A stretch of 64,000 nucleotides of DNA, taken from assembly GCA_009772935.1 (NCBI GenBank), contig WOUR01000007.1, positions 1 to 64,000 of the forward strand, in the 5' to 3' direction. Made by a program: the position numbers and the translations under genes. Positions 33,213-43,245 of this stretch are shown here, one piece after another. The stretch comes from Rhodospirillaceae bacterium (GTDB taxonomy: Bacteria > Pseudomonadota > Alphaproteobacteria > Reyranellales > Reyranellaceae). Position 1 is the stretch's first letter. Each line of letters begins with the position of its first letter. The notes below the pieces were generated by a model that saw only the letters and a list, made by a program, of their open reading frames with translations, did not search any database and was not told where the DNA came from.

Positions 33213-33863
33213 ATGATTCGCGACCGCGATCCGCTGGAAGTTCACAACAACTACTACGTGCCGATGGTGGTCGAGCAATCGGCGCGCGGCGAGCGCGGCT
33301 ACGACATCTGGTCGAGGCTGCTGAAGGAGCGGATCATCTTTCTGAACGGTCCGGTCGAGGACCATGTGGCGGGCGTGCTCTGCGCCCAGCTGCTCTATCT
33401 CGAGGCTGAGAACCCGACGAAGGACATCTCCTTCTACATCAACTCGCCGGGAGGCGTGGTGACGTCCGGCATGGCGATCTACGACACCATGCGCTATATT
33501 CGCCCCCACATCTCCACCCTGGTCTATGGCCAGGCGGCGTCGATGGGTTCTCTCCTGCTGACGGCGGGCGAGAAGGGCAAGCGATTCGCCCTGCCGAACG
33601 CCCGGATCATGATCCATCAGCCCTCGGGCGGCGCCCAGGGCCAGGCCACGGACATCGAAATCCATGCCCGCGAGATCCTTGCGACCCGGGCGCGGCTCAA
33701 CCAAATGTACGTGGAGCATACCGGCAAGCCGATCGAAGTGATCGAGCAAGCCATGGAGCGCGACAAGTTCTTCGCTCCGCTGGAAGCCAAGGAATTCGGC
33801 CTCATCGACGATGTTCTCGAGAAGAGGCCGACCCCGACCACCATCCAGGCTGCTGCCTCCTGA
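33213..33863 (+). CDS. clpP: ATP-dependent Clp protease proteolytic subunit
   Basis: Serine peptidase of 216 aa forming the double heptameric barrel that degrades proteins delivered by ClpX or ClpA. S110 is the nucleophile in [11 protein letters not shown] and H135 is in [10 protein letters not shown]; the Asp lies further on as in the family. [20 protein letters not shown] is the handle region. Start ATG after AAGGGGG. clpX follows after a 145-base gap that carries its own promoter candidate. A CTGCTGC/GCAGCAG hairpin spans the stop codon (33850-33871). Confidence 0.98.
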   Translation: MIRDRDPLEVHNNYYVPMVVEQSARGERGYDIWSRLLKERIIFLNGPVEDHVAGVLCAQLLYLEAENPTKDISFYINSPGGVVTSGMAIYDTMRYIRPHISTLVYGQAASMGSLLLTAGEKGKRFALPNARIMIHQPSGGAQGQATDIEIHAREILATRARLNQMYVEHTGKPIEVIEQAMERDKFFAPLEAKEFGLIDDVLEKRPTPTTIQAAAS

Positions 33864-33898
33864 AGCAGCAGTCGCGACCAATTGTTTCCTGTTCGCAG

Positions 33899-33950
33899 GG
33901 CGACACACCATATTTTGATGTTGTCGCCGTCCGGGCGGCACGTTTAACAT
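33899..33950 (+). promoter_or_regulatory. candidate clpX promoter with overlapping palindrome
   Basis: TTGTCG (33921-33926), an 18-base spacer and TAACAT (33945-33950) form a possible sigma-70 promoter 58 bases before clpX. The inverted repeat GGCGACA (33899-33905) / TGTCGCC (33922-33928) overlaps the -35, so a bound protein or hairpin could control it. Confidence 0.38.
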
Positions 33951-34008
33951 AGGCTTGTGTGCGGGCCCTCAGGTCGCGGGGCCCCCCAAGCGGAGGTGCG
34001 TTACCGAC

Positions 34009-35280
<1,272 letters not shown>

Positions 35281-35328
35281 GTTTTGCTGCGTCGGCGGCA
35301 ACCGTCGCCGGCGGTCTCCCCGACGGGG

Positions 35329-35357
35329 CTTGAACAACCCTCTGTTCAGGCCAATCT
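35329..35357 (+). promoter_or_regulatory. candidate heat-shock (RpoH) promoter of lon
   Basis: CTTGAA (35329-35334), a 16-base spacer and CCAATCT (35351-35357) resemble the RpoH consensus CTTGAA plus CCCCATNT. It lies about 100 bases before lon, a classical heat-shock gene. The -10 is imperfect. The rest of the 174-base gap shows no gene. Confidence 0.42.
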
Positions 35358-35454
35358 CTGATATCGAGTGCGCGCGTTCGCGTGCCGTGGATTGCCTAAT
35401 GGGGATCCCCGGCCGAGGCACGGGTAGCTCTAACAGCGTACGTTGCGAGGCATC

Positions 35455-37854
35455 ATGAACGCCCCCATTCAAGGAACCGTCTATCCCGTCCTGCCGCTGC
35501 GCGACATCGTCGTGTTCCCCGGCATGATCGTCCCGCTCTTCGTCGGTCGCGAAAAGAGCGTCAAGGCCCTGGAAGAGGTCATGAAGGACGACAAGCAGAT
35601 CCTGCTGATCGCCCAGAAGAACGCCAGCCAGGACGATCCCGGCCCCGACGACATCTATACGATCGGCACGCTGGGCACCGTGCTGCAGCTCCTCAAGCTG
35701 CCCGACGACACCGTCAAGGTGCTGGTCGAGGGCGGGCGTCGCGTGAAGATTGTCGGCTACAACGACCGCCCCGACTTCTTCGAAGCGCGAGCCGTCGACA
35801 TGGAGGAGTCGGCCGGCGACAGCGCGGAGCAGCAGGCGGCTGCCCGCACAGTGGTCTCGGAATTCGAGAACTACGTGAAGCTGAACAAGAAGGTGCCGCC
35901 GGAAGTCGTCGTCTCGATCAACAAGATCGAGGAGCCGGCCAAGCTTGCCGACACCATCTCGGCCCATCTGGCGCTCAAAGTTGCCGAAAAGCAGCAGTTG
36001 CTTGAGCTCGACTCGGTGTCGAAGCGGCTGGAGCGCATCCTCGGCCTGATGGAAGGTGAGATCGGCGTCCTGCAGGTCGAGAAGAAGATCCGCAATCGCG
36101 TGAAGCGTCAGATGGAGAAGACGCAGCGCGAGTACTATCTCAATGAGCAGATGAAGGCGATCCAGAAGGAGCTTGGCGAGACCGAGGACGGTCGCGACGA
36201 GGTGTCCGAGCTGGAGAAGCGCATCAAGAAGACCCGCCTCAGCAAGGAGGCGAGGGAGAAGGCCAACGCGGAGCTGAAGAAGCTCCGGACGATGAGCCCG
36301 ATGTCGGCCGAGGCGACCGTTGTACGCAACTATCTCGACTGGCTGCTGTCGATTCCATGGCGCAAGCCGACCAAGATCATCAAGGATCTGAAGTACGCCG
36401 AGGAGATTCTCAACGCCGACCATCACGGCCTGGAGAAGGTCAAGGAGCGCATCCTCGAGTATCTCGCGGTCCAGCAGCGGGTCGACAAGATGAAGGGCCC
36501 GATCCTGTGCCTCGTCGGCCCGCCCGGCGTCGGCAAGACCTCGCTCGGCAAGTCGATCGCCAAGGCCACCGGACGGAACTTCGTTCGCATGTCGCTGGGC
36601 GGCGTGCGCGACGAGGCCGAGATTCGTGGCCATCGGCGGACCTACATCGGCTCGCTGCCGGGCAAAGTCATCCAGAGCATGAAGAAGGCGAAGTCGTCGA
36701 ACCCGCTCTTCCTGCTCGATGAGATCGACAAGCTGGGCGCGGACTTCCGCGGTGACCCTTCGTCGGCGCTGCTCGAGGTTCTCGATCCCGAGCAGAACAC
36801 GACGTTCAACGACCACTATCTCGAAATCGACTATGACCTGTCGAACGTGATGTTCATCACCACGGCCAACTCGCTGCGCATGGCGCAGCCGTTGCTGGAC
36901 CGCATGGAGATCATCCGGCTCGCCGGGTACACCGAGGACGAGAAGGTCGCGATTACCCGCAAGCACCTGATCCCGAAGCAGATCGAGGCGAACGGTCTCA
37001 AGGAAAGCGAGATCGAGATCCACGACGACGCCGTGCGTGACCTGGTGCGCTACTACACGCGCGAGGCGGGCGTCCGTAACCTGGAGCGCGAGATCGCCAA
37101 CCTGGCCCGCAAGGCCACCAAGGAAATCCTCATGAAGGGGACGACCAAGGTGAAGGTCGGCCGCAAGAATCTCGAGAAGTATGCCGGCGTCCGGCGCTTC
37201 CGCTTCGGCGAGGCGGAACTCGAGGACCTGGTCGGCATCACGACGGGCCTGGCCTGGACCGAGGTCGGCGGCGAGCTGCTGCAGATCGAGGCCGTTCTGG
37301 TCCCGGGACGTGGTCGCATGACGGTCACCGGCAAGCTTGGCGACGTGATGCAGGAGTCGGTGCAGGCGGCCAACGCTTATGTCCGCTCGCGCGCCCATGT
37401 GTTCGGGATCAAGTCGAACATCTTCGAAAAGCGCGACATCCACATCCACGTGCCCGAAGGCGCGACGCCGAAGGACGGTCCGTCCGCCGGCGTGGGGATG
37501 GTCACCTCGATCGTGTCGGCGCTGACCGGCATCGCGGTACGCAAGGAAGTCGCCATGACCGGCGAGATCAGCCTGCGCGGGCGGGTCATGCCGATCGGCG
37601 GTCTCAAGGAGAAGCTGCTGGCGGCGCTGCGCGGCGGTCTGAAGACCGTGCTCATTCCCAAGGAGAACGAGCGCGATCTGCCGGAGATCCCGGACAACGT
37701 GAAGAAGGGCCTGGAGATCGTGCCGGTCTCGACCGTGGACGAAGTCCTGGCCCGCGCCCTGGTGAAACCGCTGGTGGCGATCGAGTGGGTCAACGACCTC
37801 GACGCCGTGGCCGCCAAGCCGGCCGAGCCGACAGAGGCTGCCCGGGCCCACTGA
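35455..37854 (+). CDS. lon: ATP-dependent serine protease Lon
   Basis: LonA-type protease of 799 aa. The N-terminal substrate-recognition domain starts [20 protein letters not shown]. The AAA+ module follows, with Walker [16 protein letters not shown] and Walker [14 protein letters not shown]. The C-terminal protease has the catalytic Ser in [12 protein letters not shown] and the Lys in the following [14 protein letters not shown] region. It degrades damaged and short-lived regulatory proteins in the cytoplasm. The ATG at 35455 has GCGAGG 4 bases upstream; an in-frame TTG four codons earlier overlaps that site. It is separated from clpX by 174 bases with a possible RpoH promoter and ends in a hairpin terminator. 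Confidence 0.98.
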   Translation: MNAPIQGTVYPVLPLRDIVVFPGMIVPLFVGREKSVKALEEVMKDDKQILLIAQKNASQDDPGPDDIYTIGTLGTVLQLLKLPDDTVKVLVEGGRRVKIVGYNDRPDFFEARAVDMEESAGDSAEQQAAARTVVSEFENYVKLNKKVPPEVVVSINKIEEPAKLADTISAHLALKVAEKQQLLELDSVSKRLERILGLMEGEIGVLQVEKKIRNRVKRQMEKTQREYYLNEQMKAIQKELGETEDGRDEVSELEKRIKKTRLSKEAREKANAELKKLRTMSPMSAEATVVRNYLDWLLSIPWRKPTKIIKDLKYAEEILNADHHGLEKVKERILEYLAVQQRVDKMKGPILCLVGPPGVGKTSLGKSIAKATGRNFVRMSLGGVRDEAEIRGHRRTYIGSLPGKVIQSMKKAKSSNPLFLLDEIDKLGADFRGDPSSALLEVLDPEQNTTFNDHYLEIDYDLSNVMFITTANSLRMAQPLLDRMEIIRLAGYTEDEKVAITRKHLIPKQIEANGLKESEIEIHDDAVRDLVRYYTREAGVRNLEREIANLARKATKEILMKGTTKVKVGRKNLEKYAGVRRFRFGEAELEDLVGITTGLAWTEVGGELLQIEAVLVPGRGRMTVTGKLGDVMQESVQAANAYVRSRAHVFGIKSNIFEKRDIHIHVPEGATPKDGPSAGVGMVTSIVSALTGIAVRKEVAMTGEISLRGRVMPIGGLKEKLLAALRGGLKTVLIPKENERDLPEIPDNVKKGLEIVPVSTVDEVLARALVKPLVAIEWVNDLDAVAAKPAEPTEAARAH

Positions 37855-37877
37855 GCCCCTCACGCCAAACGAGAATG

Positions 37878-37914
37878 CGAAGCCCCGGAGCGATCCGGGG
37901 CTTCGTCGTTTCGA
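37878..37914 (+). terminator. terminator after lon
   Basis: A 10-bp stem GAAGCCCCGG/CCGGGGCTTC with a 6-base loop is followed by GTCGTTTCG, 24 bases past the lon stop. The stem is strong but the T tract is short. Confidence 0.65.
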
Positions 37915-38000
37915 CCCAAATCATGCGATCCGTTTCGGGCGGGCTACAAAATATGGTATAGGGGCGCAAGACTGGGTTCCGGAACAGGAGAGGCTCGCCT

Positions 38001-38273
38001 GTGAACAAGCATGATCTGATCGCCGCCGTCGCCGCGTCGACGAATCTCTCCAAGGTCGATGCTGCGAATGCCGTCGATTCGATCCTCACGGTCATCACCA
38101 AGTCGCTCCGGAAGAAGGAAAAGGTCCTGCTGGTCGGATTCGGGACGTTCCAGGTGTCCAAGCGCAAGGCAGGCGAGGGGCGCAATCCCCAGACCGGCGA
38201 GAAGATCAAGATTCCTGCGGCAAATGTGCCGCGCTTCAAGGCCAGCAAGGCCCTGAAGGATGCGATCAACTAG
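38001..38273 (+). CDS. hupB: DNA-binding protein HU
   Basis: A 90-aa nucleoid protein that bends DNA as a dimer. It shows the standard HU order: helical N-terminus MNKHDLIAAVA, VGFGTFQVSKRKAGEGRNPQ leading to the DNA-embracing beta arm, and FKASKALKDAI at the end. GTG start 7 bases after AGGAGAGG. AT-rich TATGGTATAGG about 40 bases upstream may be its -10 region. Its place after lon is the common alphaproteobacterial order. Confidence 0.96.
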   Translation: MNKHDLIAAVAASTNLSKVDAANAVDSILTVITKSLRKKEKVLLVGFGTFQVSKRKAGEGRNPQTGEKIKIPAANVPRFKASKALKDAIN

Positions 38274-38307
38274 GCTTTCCCTTTGTCGCTGTGCTACGAC
38301 GCGCATC

Positions 38308-38382
38308 GGGCGATTAGCTCAGCGGTAGAGCATTCCCTTTACACGGGAGCGGTCGGCGGTTCGATCCCGTCATCGCCCACCA
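38308..38382 (+). tRNA. tRNA-Val (anticodon TAC)
   Basis: A 75-base cloverleaf. The acceptor GGGCGAT pairs with ATCGCCC; A73 and CCA are encoded. The anticodon arm TTCCC-TTTACAC-GGGAG holds TAC. The T arm carries GTTCGAT. It follows hupB by 34 bases. Confidence 0.96.
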
Positions 38383-38466
38383 ATTTTGTTTCGCTGGTCA
38401 TCATGTGTGCGGCGGAACGCGTTGAAATATCGGGCATTTGTGCACCTCTTCGCTGGTGCAGTATGC

Positions 38467-38495
38467 TTGACACACAATAGGCGCTCCTATATCTC
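38467..38495 (+). promoter_or_regulatory. promoter of tRNA-Asp (and perhaps nuo)
   Basis: A perfect TTGACA (38467-38472), a 17-base spacer and TATCTC (38490-38495) stand 24 bases before tRNA-Asp. nuoA starts only 45 bases after the tRNA with no terminator, so the complex I operon may be read from here too. Confidence 0.6.
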
Positions 38496-38519
38496 TCCGC
38501 GCGCCGTTTGGGGCTGAAA

Positions 38520-38596
38520 GCGGGCGTAGTTCAGTTGGTTAGAATGCCGGCCTGTCACGCCGGAGGTCGCGGGTTCGAGTCCCGTCGCTCGCGCCA
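38520..38596 (+). tRNA. tRNA-Asp (anticodon GTC)
   Basis: A 77-base cloverleaf. The acceptor GCGGGCG pairs with CGCTCGC (one G-T), with G73 and encoded CCA. The anticodon arm CCGGC-CTGTCAC-GCCGG gives GTC, and the T arm has GTTCGAG. Confidence 0.96.
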
Positions 38597-38641
38597 GCCC
38601 AAACACTGGCAGCCCATAAAAAAAGGGCGCAAGGGGTGGCG

Positions 38642-39007
38642 ATGGAAGCTCTTCTGCGGGAATACCTGCCAATCCTGATCTTCCTCGGACTAGCCTTCGG
38701 GCTGGTCTGCGCCATGCTCGGCGGGTCGTACCTAATCGCCCGCCAGAATCCGAACTCGGAGAAGCTGTCGCCATTCGAATGCGGGTTCGCGCCGTTCGAC
38801 GATGCGCGTGGCCAGTTCGACGTTCGCTTCTATCTGGTCGCGATCCTTTTCATCATCTTCGATCTCGAGGTCGCGTTCCTGTTTCCGTGGGCGGTGGCGC
38901 TGGGCGATATCGGCCTCTTCGGCTTCTGGTCGATGATGCTATTCCTCGGCGTGCTGACGGTGGGGTTCATCTACGAGTGGCGTAAGGGAGCCCTGGAATG
39001 GGAGTGA
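38642..39007 (+). CDS. nuoA: NADH-quinone oxidoreductase subunit A
   Basis: Membrane subunit of 121 aa with three helices. The conserved loop after the first helix reads [20 protein letters not shown], containing the Cys that marks the active/deactive loop in homologues. Then comes [25 protein letters not shown] lies 5 bases before the ATG at 38642; a GTG two codons earlier overlaps it. First gene of the complete nuoA-N operon; its end overlaps nuoB by 10 bases. Confidence 0.96.
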   Translation: MEALLREYLPILIFLGLAFGLVCAMLGGSYLIARQNPNSEKLSPFECGFAPFDDARGQFDVRFYLVAILFIIFDLEVAFLFPWAVALGDIGLFGFWSMMLFLGVLTVGFIYEWRKGALEWE

Positions 39008-39531
39008 TCACTCCGGCCAAGCCCAATACGGCGGCCGAGGCGGCGCTGTCGCGGGCGCTTAACGACGAGTTGGCCGACAAGGGTTTCGTCGTCGCCCAGC
39101 TCGACAAGCTGGTCACCTGGGCGCGCACCGGTTCGATGTGGGGGCTGACCTTCGGTCTGGCCTGCTGCGGCGTCGAGATGATCCATTGCTGGATGAGCCG
39201 CTACGATCTCGACCGCTTCGGTTTCGCGCCGATGCCCAGTCCGCGCGCCGCCGACGTGATGATCGTGGCCGGCACGCTGACCAACAAGATGGCGCCGGCG
39301 CTGCGAAAGGTCTACGACCAGATGGCCGAACCGCGCTACGTGATCTCGATGGGGTCTTGCGCCAACGGCGGCGGCTACTATCACTACAGCTATTCCGTCG
39401 TACGCGGCTGCGATCGGATCGTGCCGGTCGACGTGTACGTCCCGGGCTGTCCACCGACTGCCGAAGCGCTGCTCTATGGTGTGCTGCAGCTTCAGAAGAA
39501 GGTCCGTCGCACGGGCACGCTGGTGCGCTGA
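38998..39531 (+). CDS. nuoB: NADH-quinone oxidoreductase subunit B
   Basis: A 177-aa subunit that holds cluster N2, the last iron-sulfur centre before quinone. The adjacent cysteines are in [11 protein letters not shown], and the others in [12 protein letters not shown] and [13 protein letters not shown]. It sits in the connecting module of the peripheral arm against NuoD. It overlaps nuoA at the start; nuoC starts within its stop (TGATG). Confidence 0.98.
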   Translation: MGVITPAKPNTAAEAALSRALNDELADKGFVVAQLDKLVTWARTGSMWGLTFGLACCGVEMIHCWMSRYDLDRFGFAPMPSPRAADVMIVAGTLTNKMAPALRKVYDQMAEPRYVISMGSCANGGGYYHYSYSVVRGCDRIVPVDVYVPGCPPTAEALLYGVLQLQKKVRRTGTLVR

Positions 39532-40160
39532 TGAGCGAGGCTCTCAAGGAACTCGCAGGCCATATCGCCAAGGCGCAGATGGGCGTCGTTTCGAAGACGG
39601 AAGTTCGCCTCGGCGAGCTGATGATCGAGACGACGCCGGACAAGGTGATCGCGCTTCTGACGTATCTGCGCGACGATCCGAAGTGCCTGTTCAAGCAGCT
39701 GATCGACATTTGCGGCGTCGACTGGCCCGAACGCGAGAAGCGGTTCGACGTCGTCTACAACCTGCTCAGCGTGAAGCTGAACCAGCGCATCCGCGTGAAG
39801 CTGATGACCGACGAGACGAGGCCAGTACCGTCGGCCGCACCGGTTTACAGCTCGGCCGGGTGGTTCGAGCGCGAGACCTACGATCTTTACGGTGTATGGT
39901 TCTCCGATCATCCCGACCTGCGCCGCATCCTTACGGACTACGGATTCGAGGGGCATCCGCTGCGCAAGGATTTCCCGCTGACCGGCTTCGTCGAACTGCG
40001 CTGGGACGACGTCCAGAAGCGCGTTGTGTACGAGCCGGTGAAGCTCGCCCAGGAGTTCCGCCGCTTCGACTTCCTCAGCCCCTGGGAAGGGGCCCCCAAG
40101 GTTCTTCCGGGTGACGAGAAGGCTCAGGAAACGGCCGCGGCACCGGCGAAGGCGAACTGA
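39531..40160 (+). CDS. nuoC: NADH-quinone oxidoreductase subunit C
   Basis: A 209-aa 30-kDa-type subunit, separate from NuoD (not the fused CD form of enterobacteria). The family signature [20 protein letters not shown] is complete, followed by [13 protein letters not shown]. The tail from about residue 190 is Ala/Lys-rich and variable. It stabilises the peripheral arm. The ATG overlaps the nuoB stop; nuoD starts 1 base after its stop codon. Confidence 0.97.
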   Translation: MSEALKELAGHIAKAQMGVVSKTEVRLGELMIETTPDKVIALLTYLRDDPKCLFKQLIDICGVDWPEREKRFDVVYNLLSVKLNQRIRVKLMTDETRPVPSAAPVYSSAGWFERETYDLYGVWFSDHPDLRRILTDYGFEGHPLRKDFPLTGFVELRWDDVQKRVVYEPVKLAQEFRRFDFLSPWEGAPKVLPGDEKAQETAAAPAKAN

Positions 40161-40161
40161 C

Positions 40162-41346
40162 ATGTCCGACGTCGAGATCAAGACACTGACCATGAACTTC
40201 GGGCCGCAGCATCCGGCGGCCCACGGCGTGCTGCGTCTCGTCGTCGAGATGGATGGCGAGATCGTCGAGCGCTGCGATCCGCATATCGGCCTGCTGCACC
40301 GCGGCACCGAGAAGCTGATCGAGTACAAGAGCTATCTGCAGGCAGTGCCGTACTTCGACCGGCTCGACTACGTCTCGCCGATGAACCAGGAGCATGCCTA
40401 CGCGCTCGCGGTCGAGAAGCTGCTGGGCATCGAGGCGCCGGAGCGGGGCCAGTACATCCGCGTCCTGTTCTCCGAGATCACGCGCATTCTCAACCATCTG
40501 CTGAACGTCACGACCTTCGCGATGGACGTCGGCGCGCTGACCCCGCCGCTGTGGGGCTTCGAGCAGCGCGAACTCCTGATGGAATACTACGAGCAGGTGA
40601 GCGGCTCGCGCATGCATGCGGCCTATTTCCGGCCGGGCGGGGTCCACCAGGACTTGCCGGCGGGCATGCTCGACTCGATGGAAGGTTGGATCAAGCAGTT
40701 CTATCCGTTCATGAAGGACATCGAGAACCTGCTGAACGAGAACCGCATCTTCCGCCAGCGCACGGTCGATATCGGCATCGTTTCGGCCGACCAGGCGCTC
40801 GACTGGGGGTTCTCGGGGCCGCTGATCCGCGCCTCGGGTTTGCCGTGGGATTTGCGCAAGTCGCAGCCGTATGACGTCTACGAACGCATGGATTTCGACA
40901 TCCCGGTCGGCAAGACCGGCGACTGCTACGCGCGCTACCTCGTGCGCATCGAGGAAATGTACCAGAGCGCCCGTATCATGGAGCAGTGCATCGCCGCGCT
41001 GCGTAAGGTCGGTGGTCCAGTGCGCGTCGACGACCGCAAGATATCGCCGCCGCGTCGCGGCGAGATGAAGGGCTCGATGGAAGCGCTGATCCATCACTTC
41101 AAGCTCTACACCGAGGGCTACAAGGTGCCGGCCGGCGAGACCTACACGGCGGTCGAGGCCCCGAAGGGCGAGTTTGGCGTCTATCTCGTGTCCGATGGCA
41201 CCAACAAGCCCTACCGCTGCAAGATCCGCGCTCCCGGATTCCCGCATCTGCAGGCGCTCGAGATGATGACCAAGGGACACCAGCTCGCCGACATGTCGGC
41301 GAACATCGGCTCGCTCGACATCGTGTTCGGCGAGATCGACCGCTAG
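40162..41346 (+). CDS. nuoD: NADH-quinone oxidoreductase subunit D
   Basis: A 394-aa 49-kDa-type subunit related to the large subunit of NiFe hydrogenases; it forms the quinone pocket with NuoB. It begins with [15 protein letters not shown] (the His of this loop lines the quinone site), then [16 protein letters not shown] and [16 protein letters not shown]. The C-terminus DIVFGEIDR is typical. ATG at 40162, one base after the nuoC stop. Confidence 0.98.
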   Translation: MSDVEIKTLTMNFGPQHPAAHGVLRLVVEMDGEIVERCDPHIGLLHRGTEKLIEYKSYLQAVPYFDRLDYVSPMNQEHAYALAVEKLLGIEAPERGQYIRVLFSEITRILNHLLNVTTFAMDVGALTPPLWGFEQRELLMEYYEQVSGSRMHAAYFRPGGVHQDLPAGMLDSMEGWIKQFYPFMKDIENLLNENRIFRQRTVDIGIVSADQALDWGFSGPLIRASGLPWDLRKSQPYDVYERMDFDIPVGKTGDCYARYLVRIEEMYQSARIMEQCIAALRKVGGPVRVDDRKISPPRRGEMKGSMEALIHHFKLYTEGYKVPAGETYTAVEAPKGEFGVYLVSDGTNKPYRCKIRAPGFPHLQALEMMTKGHQLADMSANIGSLDIVFGEIDR

Positions 41347-41357
41347 GAGACGATGCG

Positions 41358-41939
41358 ATGGCGATGATCACCGCCGACCCCAAGGACGTTCCGCAGGTCG
41401 CAAGCTTTTCCTTCACGCCCGAGTACATGGCGAAGGTCGAGGAGCAGATTGCCCACTATCCGCCGGGCCGTCAGGCGAGCGCCGTCATTGCGGTGCTGGA
41501 TCTGGCGCAGCGCCAGCAGGGCTGGCTGCCGCGCGCGGCGATGAACGAGGTGGCGCGCCTCCTCGATATGGCGCCGATCCGTGTCTACGAGATTGCGACC
41601 TTCTATACGATGTTCCAACTGCGGCCGAAGGGTAAGTACCTGCTGCAGGTCTGCACCACGACACCGTGCTGGCTGCGCGGTTCCGAAGCGGTAATGAAGG
41701 CGTGCCAGCATGCCGCCGACGGCGAGACGTTCAGCGTGCAGGAGGTCGAGTGTCTCGGCGGCTGCGTCAACGCGCCGGTCGTACAGATCAACGACGATTT
41801 CTACGAGGATCTCGACGAGGCCTCGATGAACAAGGTCCTCGACGCACTCCGGCGCGGCGAGTCACCGAAGCCCGGACCGCAGGTGGACCGACAGACGTCG
41901 GCGCCCGAGGGCGGCCTGACAACGCTGAAGGGCGAATAG
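41358..41939 (+). CDS. nuoE: NADH-quinone oxidoreductase subunit E
   Basis: A 193-aa 24-kDa-type subunit with a thioredoxin-like [2Fe-2S] domain (N1a). The cysteines are in VCTTTPCWLRGS and VECLGGCVNAP. It pairs with NuoF in the NADH dehydrogenase module. The ATG at 41358 lies 8 bases after TAGGAG. The C-terminal 30 residues are a variable Pro-rich extension. Confidence 0.97.
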   Translation: MAMITADPKDVPQVASFSFTPEYMAKVEEQIAHYPPGRQASAVIAVLDLAQRQQGWLPRAAMNEVARLLDMAPIRVYEIATFYTMFQLRPKGKYLLQVCTTTPCWLRGSEAVMKACQHAADGETFSVQEVECLGGCVNAPVVQINDDFYEDLDEASMNKVLDALRRGESPKPGPQVDRQTSAPEGGLTTLKGE

Positions 41940-41942
41940 ACG

Positions 41943-43226
41943 ATGCTCGGCGACAAGGACCGCATCTTCACCAATCTCTATGGCGTCCATGACTGGCGCC
42001 TGGCGGGCGCGCGTGCGCGCGGCGCCTGGGACAATACCAAGGCTATTCTCGACAAGGGCGTCGACTGGATCATCGACGAGATGAAGAAGTCGGGCCTGCG
42101 CGGCCGCGGTGGTGCGGGCTTCCCGACCGGCATGAAGTGGTCCTTCATGCCCAAGGAAGTGAAGGACCGGCCACACTATCTCGTCGTCAATGCCGACGAG
42201 TCGGAGCCCGGTACCTGCAAGGATCGCGACATCATGCGCCACGATCCCCACCTGCTGATCGAGGGGTGCCTGGTCGCGGGCTTCGCGATGCGCGCCAATG
42301 CCGGGTACATCTACGTACGTGGCGAGTTCTACAACGAGGCGCAGCACCTGATTGCCGCGATCAAGGAGGCCTATGACGCGGGCCTGCTCGGCAAGAACGC
42401 CTGCGGCTCGGGTTGGGATTTCGATCTCTACGTCCATCGCGGCGCCGGCGCCTACATCTGCGGCGAGGAGACCGCGCTGCTCGAGAGCCTCGAGGGCAAG
42501 AAGGGCATGCCGCGGCTGAAGCCGCCGTTCCCGGCGGGCGCCGGCCTCTATGGCTGCCCGACCACGGTGAACAACGTCGAGTCGATTGCGGTGGCGCCAA
42601 CCATCCTGCGGCGCGGCGCGGCCTGGTTCGCGGGCATCGGCCGGCCCAACAACACCGGCACCAAGCTCTTCTGCATCTCCGGCCACGTGAACCGGCCCTG
42701 CAACGTGGAAGAGGAGATGGGTATCCCGTTGCGCGAGCTCATCGAGCGCCACTGCGGCGGCGTGCGCGGCGGCTGGGACAATCTGCTGGCGGTCATTCCG
42801 GGCGGTGCCTCGGTGCCGCTGCTGCCGAAGTCGATCTGCGACACGGTCCTGATGGACTTCGACTCGCTGCGCGACCAGCGCTCGGGCCTCGGCACCGCGG
42901 CGGTCATCGTCATGGACAAGTCGACCGACGTCGTGAAGGCGATCGCCCGGCTCAGCTACTTCTACAAGCACGAGAGCTGCGGCCAGTGCACGCCCTGCCG
43001 CGAGGGCACCGGCTGGATGTGGCGCGTGATGGAACGCATGGTCACGGGCGATGCGCGGCTTGAAGAGATCGACGCGCTCGAGGACGTCACCAAGCAGGTG
43101 GAGGGTCACACGATCTGCGCGCTGGGCGACGCGGCGGCGTGGCCGATCCAGGGTCTGATCCGGCATTTCCGGCCCGAGATGGAACGCCGCATCCGCGCGC
43201 GCACCGAAAAACTGGCAGCCGAGTAG
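41943..43226 (+). CDS. nuoF: NADH-quinone oxidoreductase subunit F
   Basis: A 427-aa 51-kDa-type subunit that binds FMN, NADH and cluster N3. The glycine-rich nucleotide loop is [14 protein letters not shown], the FMN region is [18 protein letters not shown], and the cluster cysteines are in [12 protein letters not shown] plus a later Cys in TICALGDAA. It takes hydride from NADH and passes electrons into the chain. It lies 3 bases after the nuoE stop. Confidence 0.98.
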   Translation: MLGDKDRIFTNLYGVHDWRLAGARARGAWDNTKAILDKGVDWIIDEMKKSGLRGRGGAGFPTGMKWSFMPKEVKDRPHYLVVNADESEPGTCKDRDIMRHDPHLLIEGCLVAGFAMRANAGYIYVRGEFYNEAQHLIAAIKEAYDAGLLGKNACGSGWDFDLYVHRGAGAYICGEETALLESLEGKKGMPRLKPPFPAGAGLYGCPTTVNNVESIAVAPTILRRGAAWFAGIGRPNNTGTKLFCISGHVNRPCNVEEEMGIPLRELIERHCGGVRGGWDNLLAVIPGGASVPLLPKSICDTVLMDFDSLRDQRSGLGTAAVIVMDKSTDVVKAIARLSYFYKHESCGQCTPCREGTGWMWRVMERMVTGDARLEEIDALEDVTKQVEGHTICALGDAAAWPIQGLIRHFRPEMERRIRARTEKLAAE

Positions 43227-43245
43227 GCGGGGCGGGGAGCAGGCA

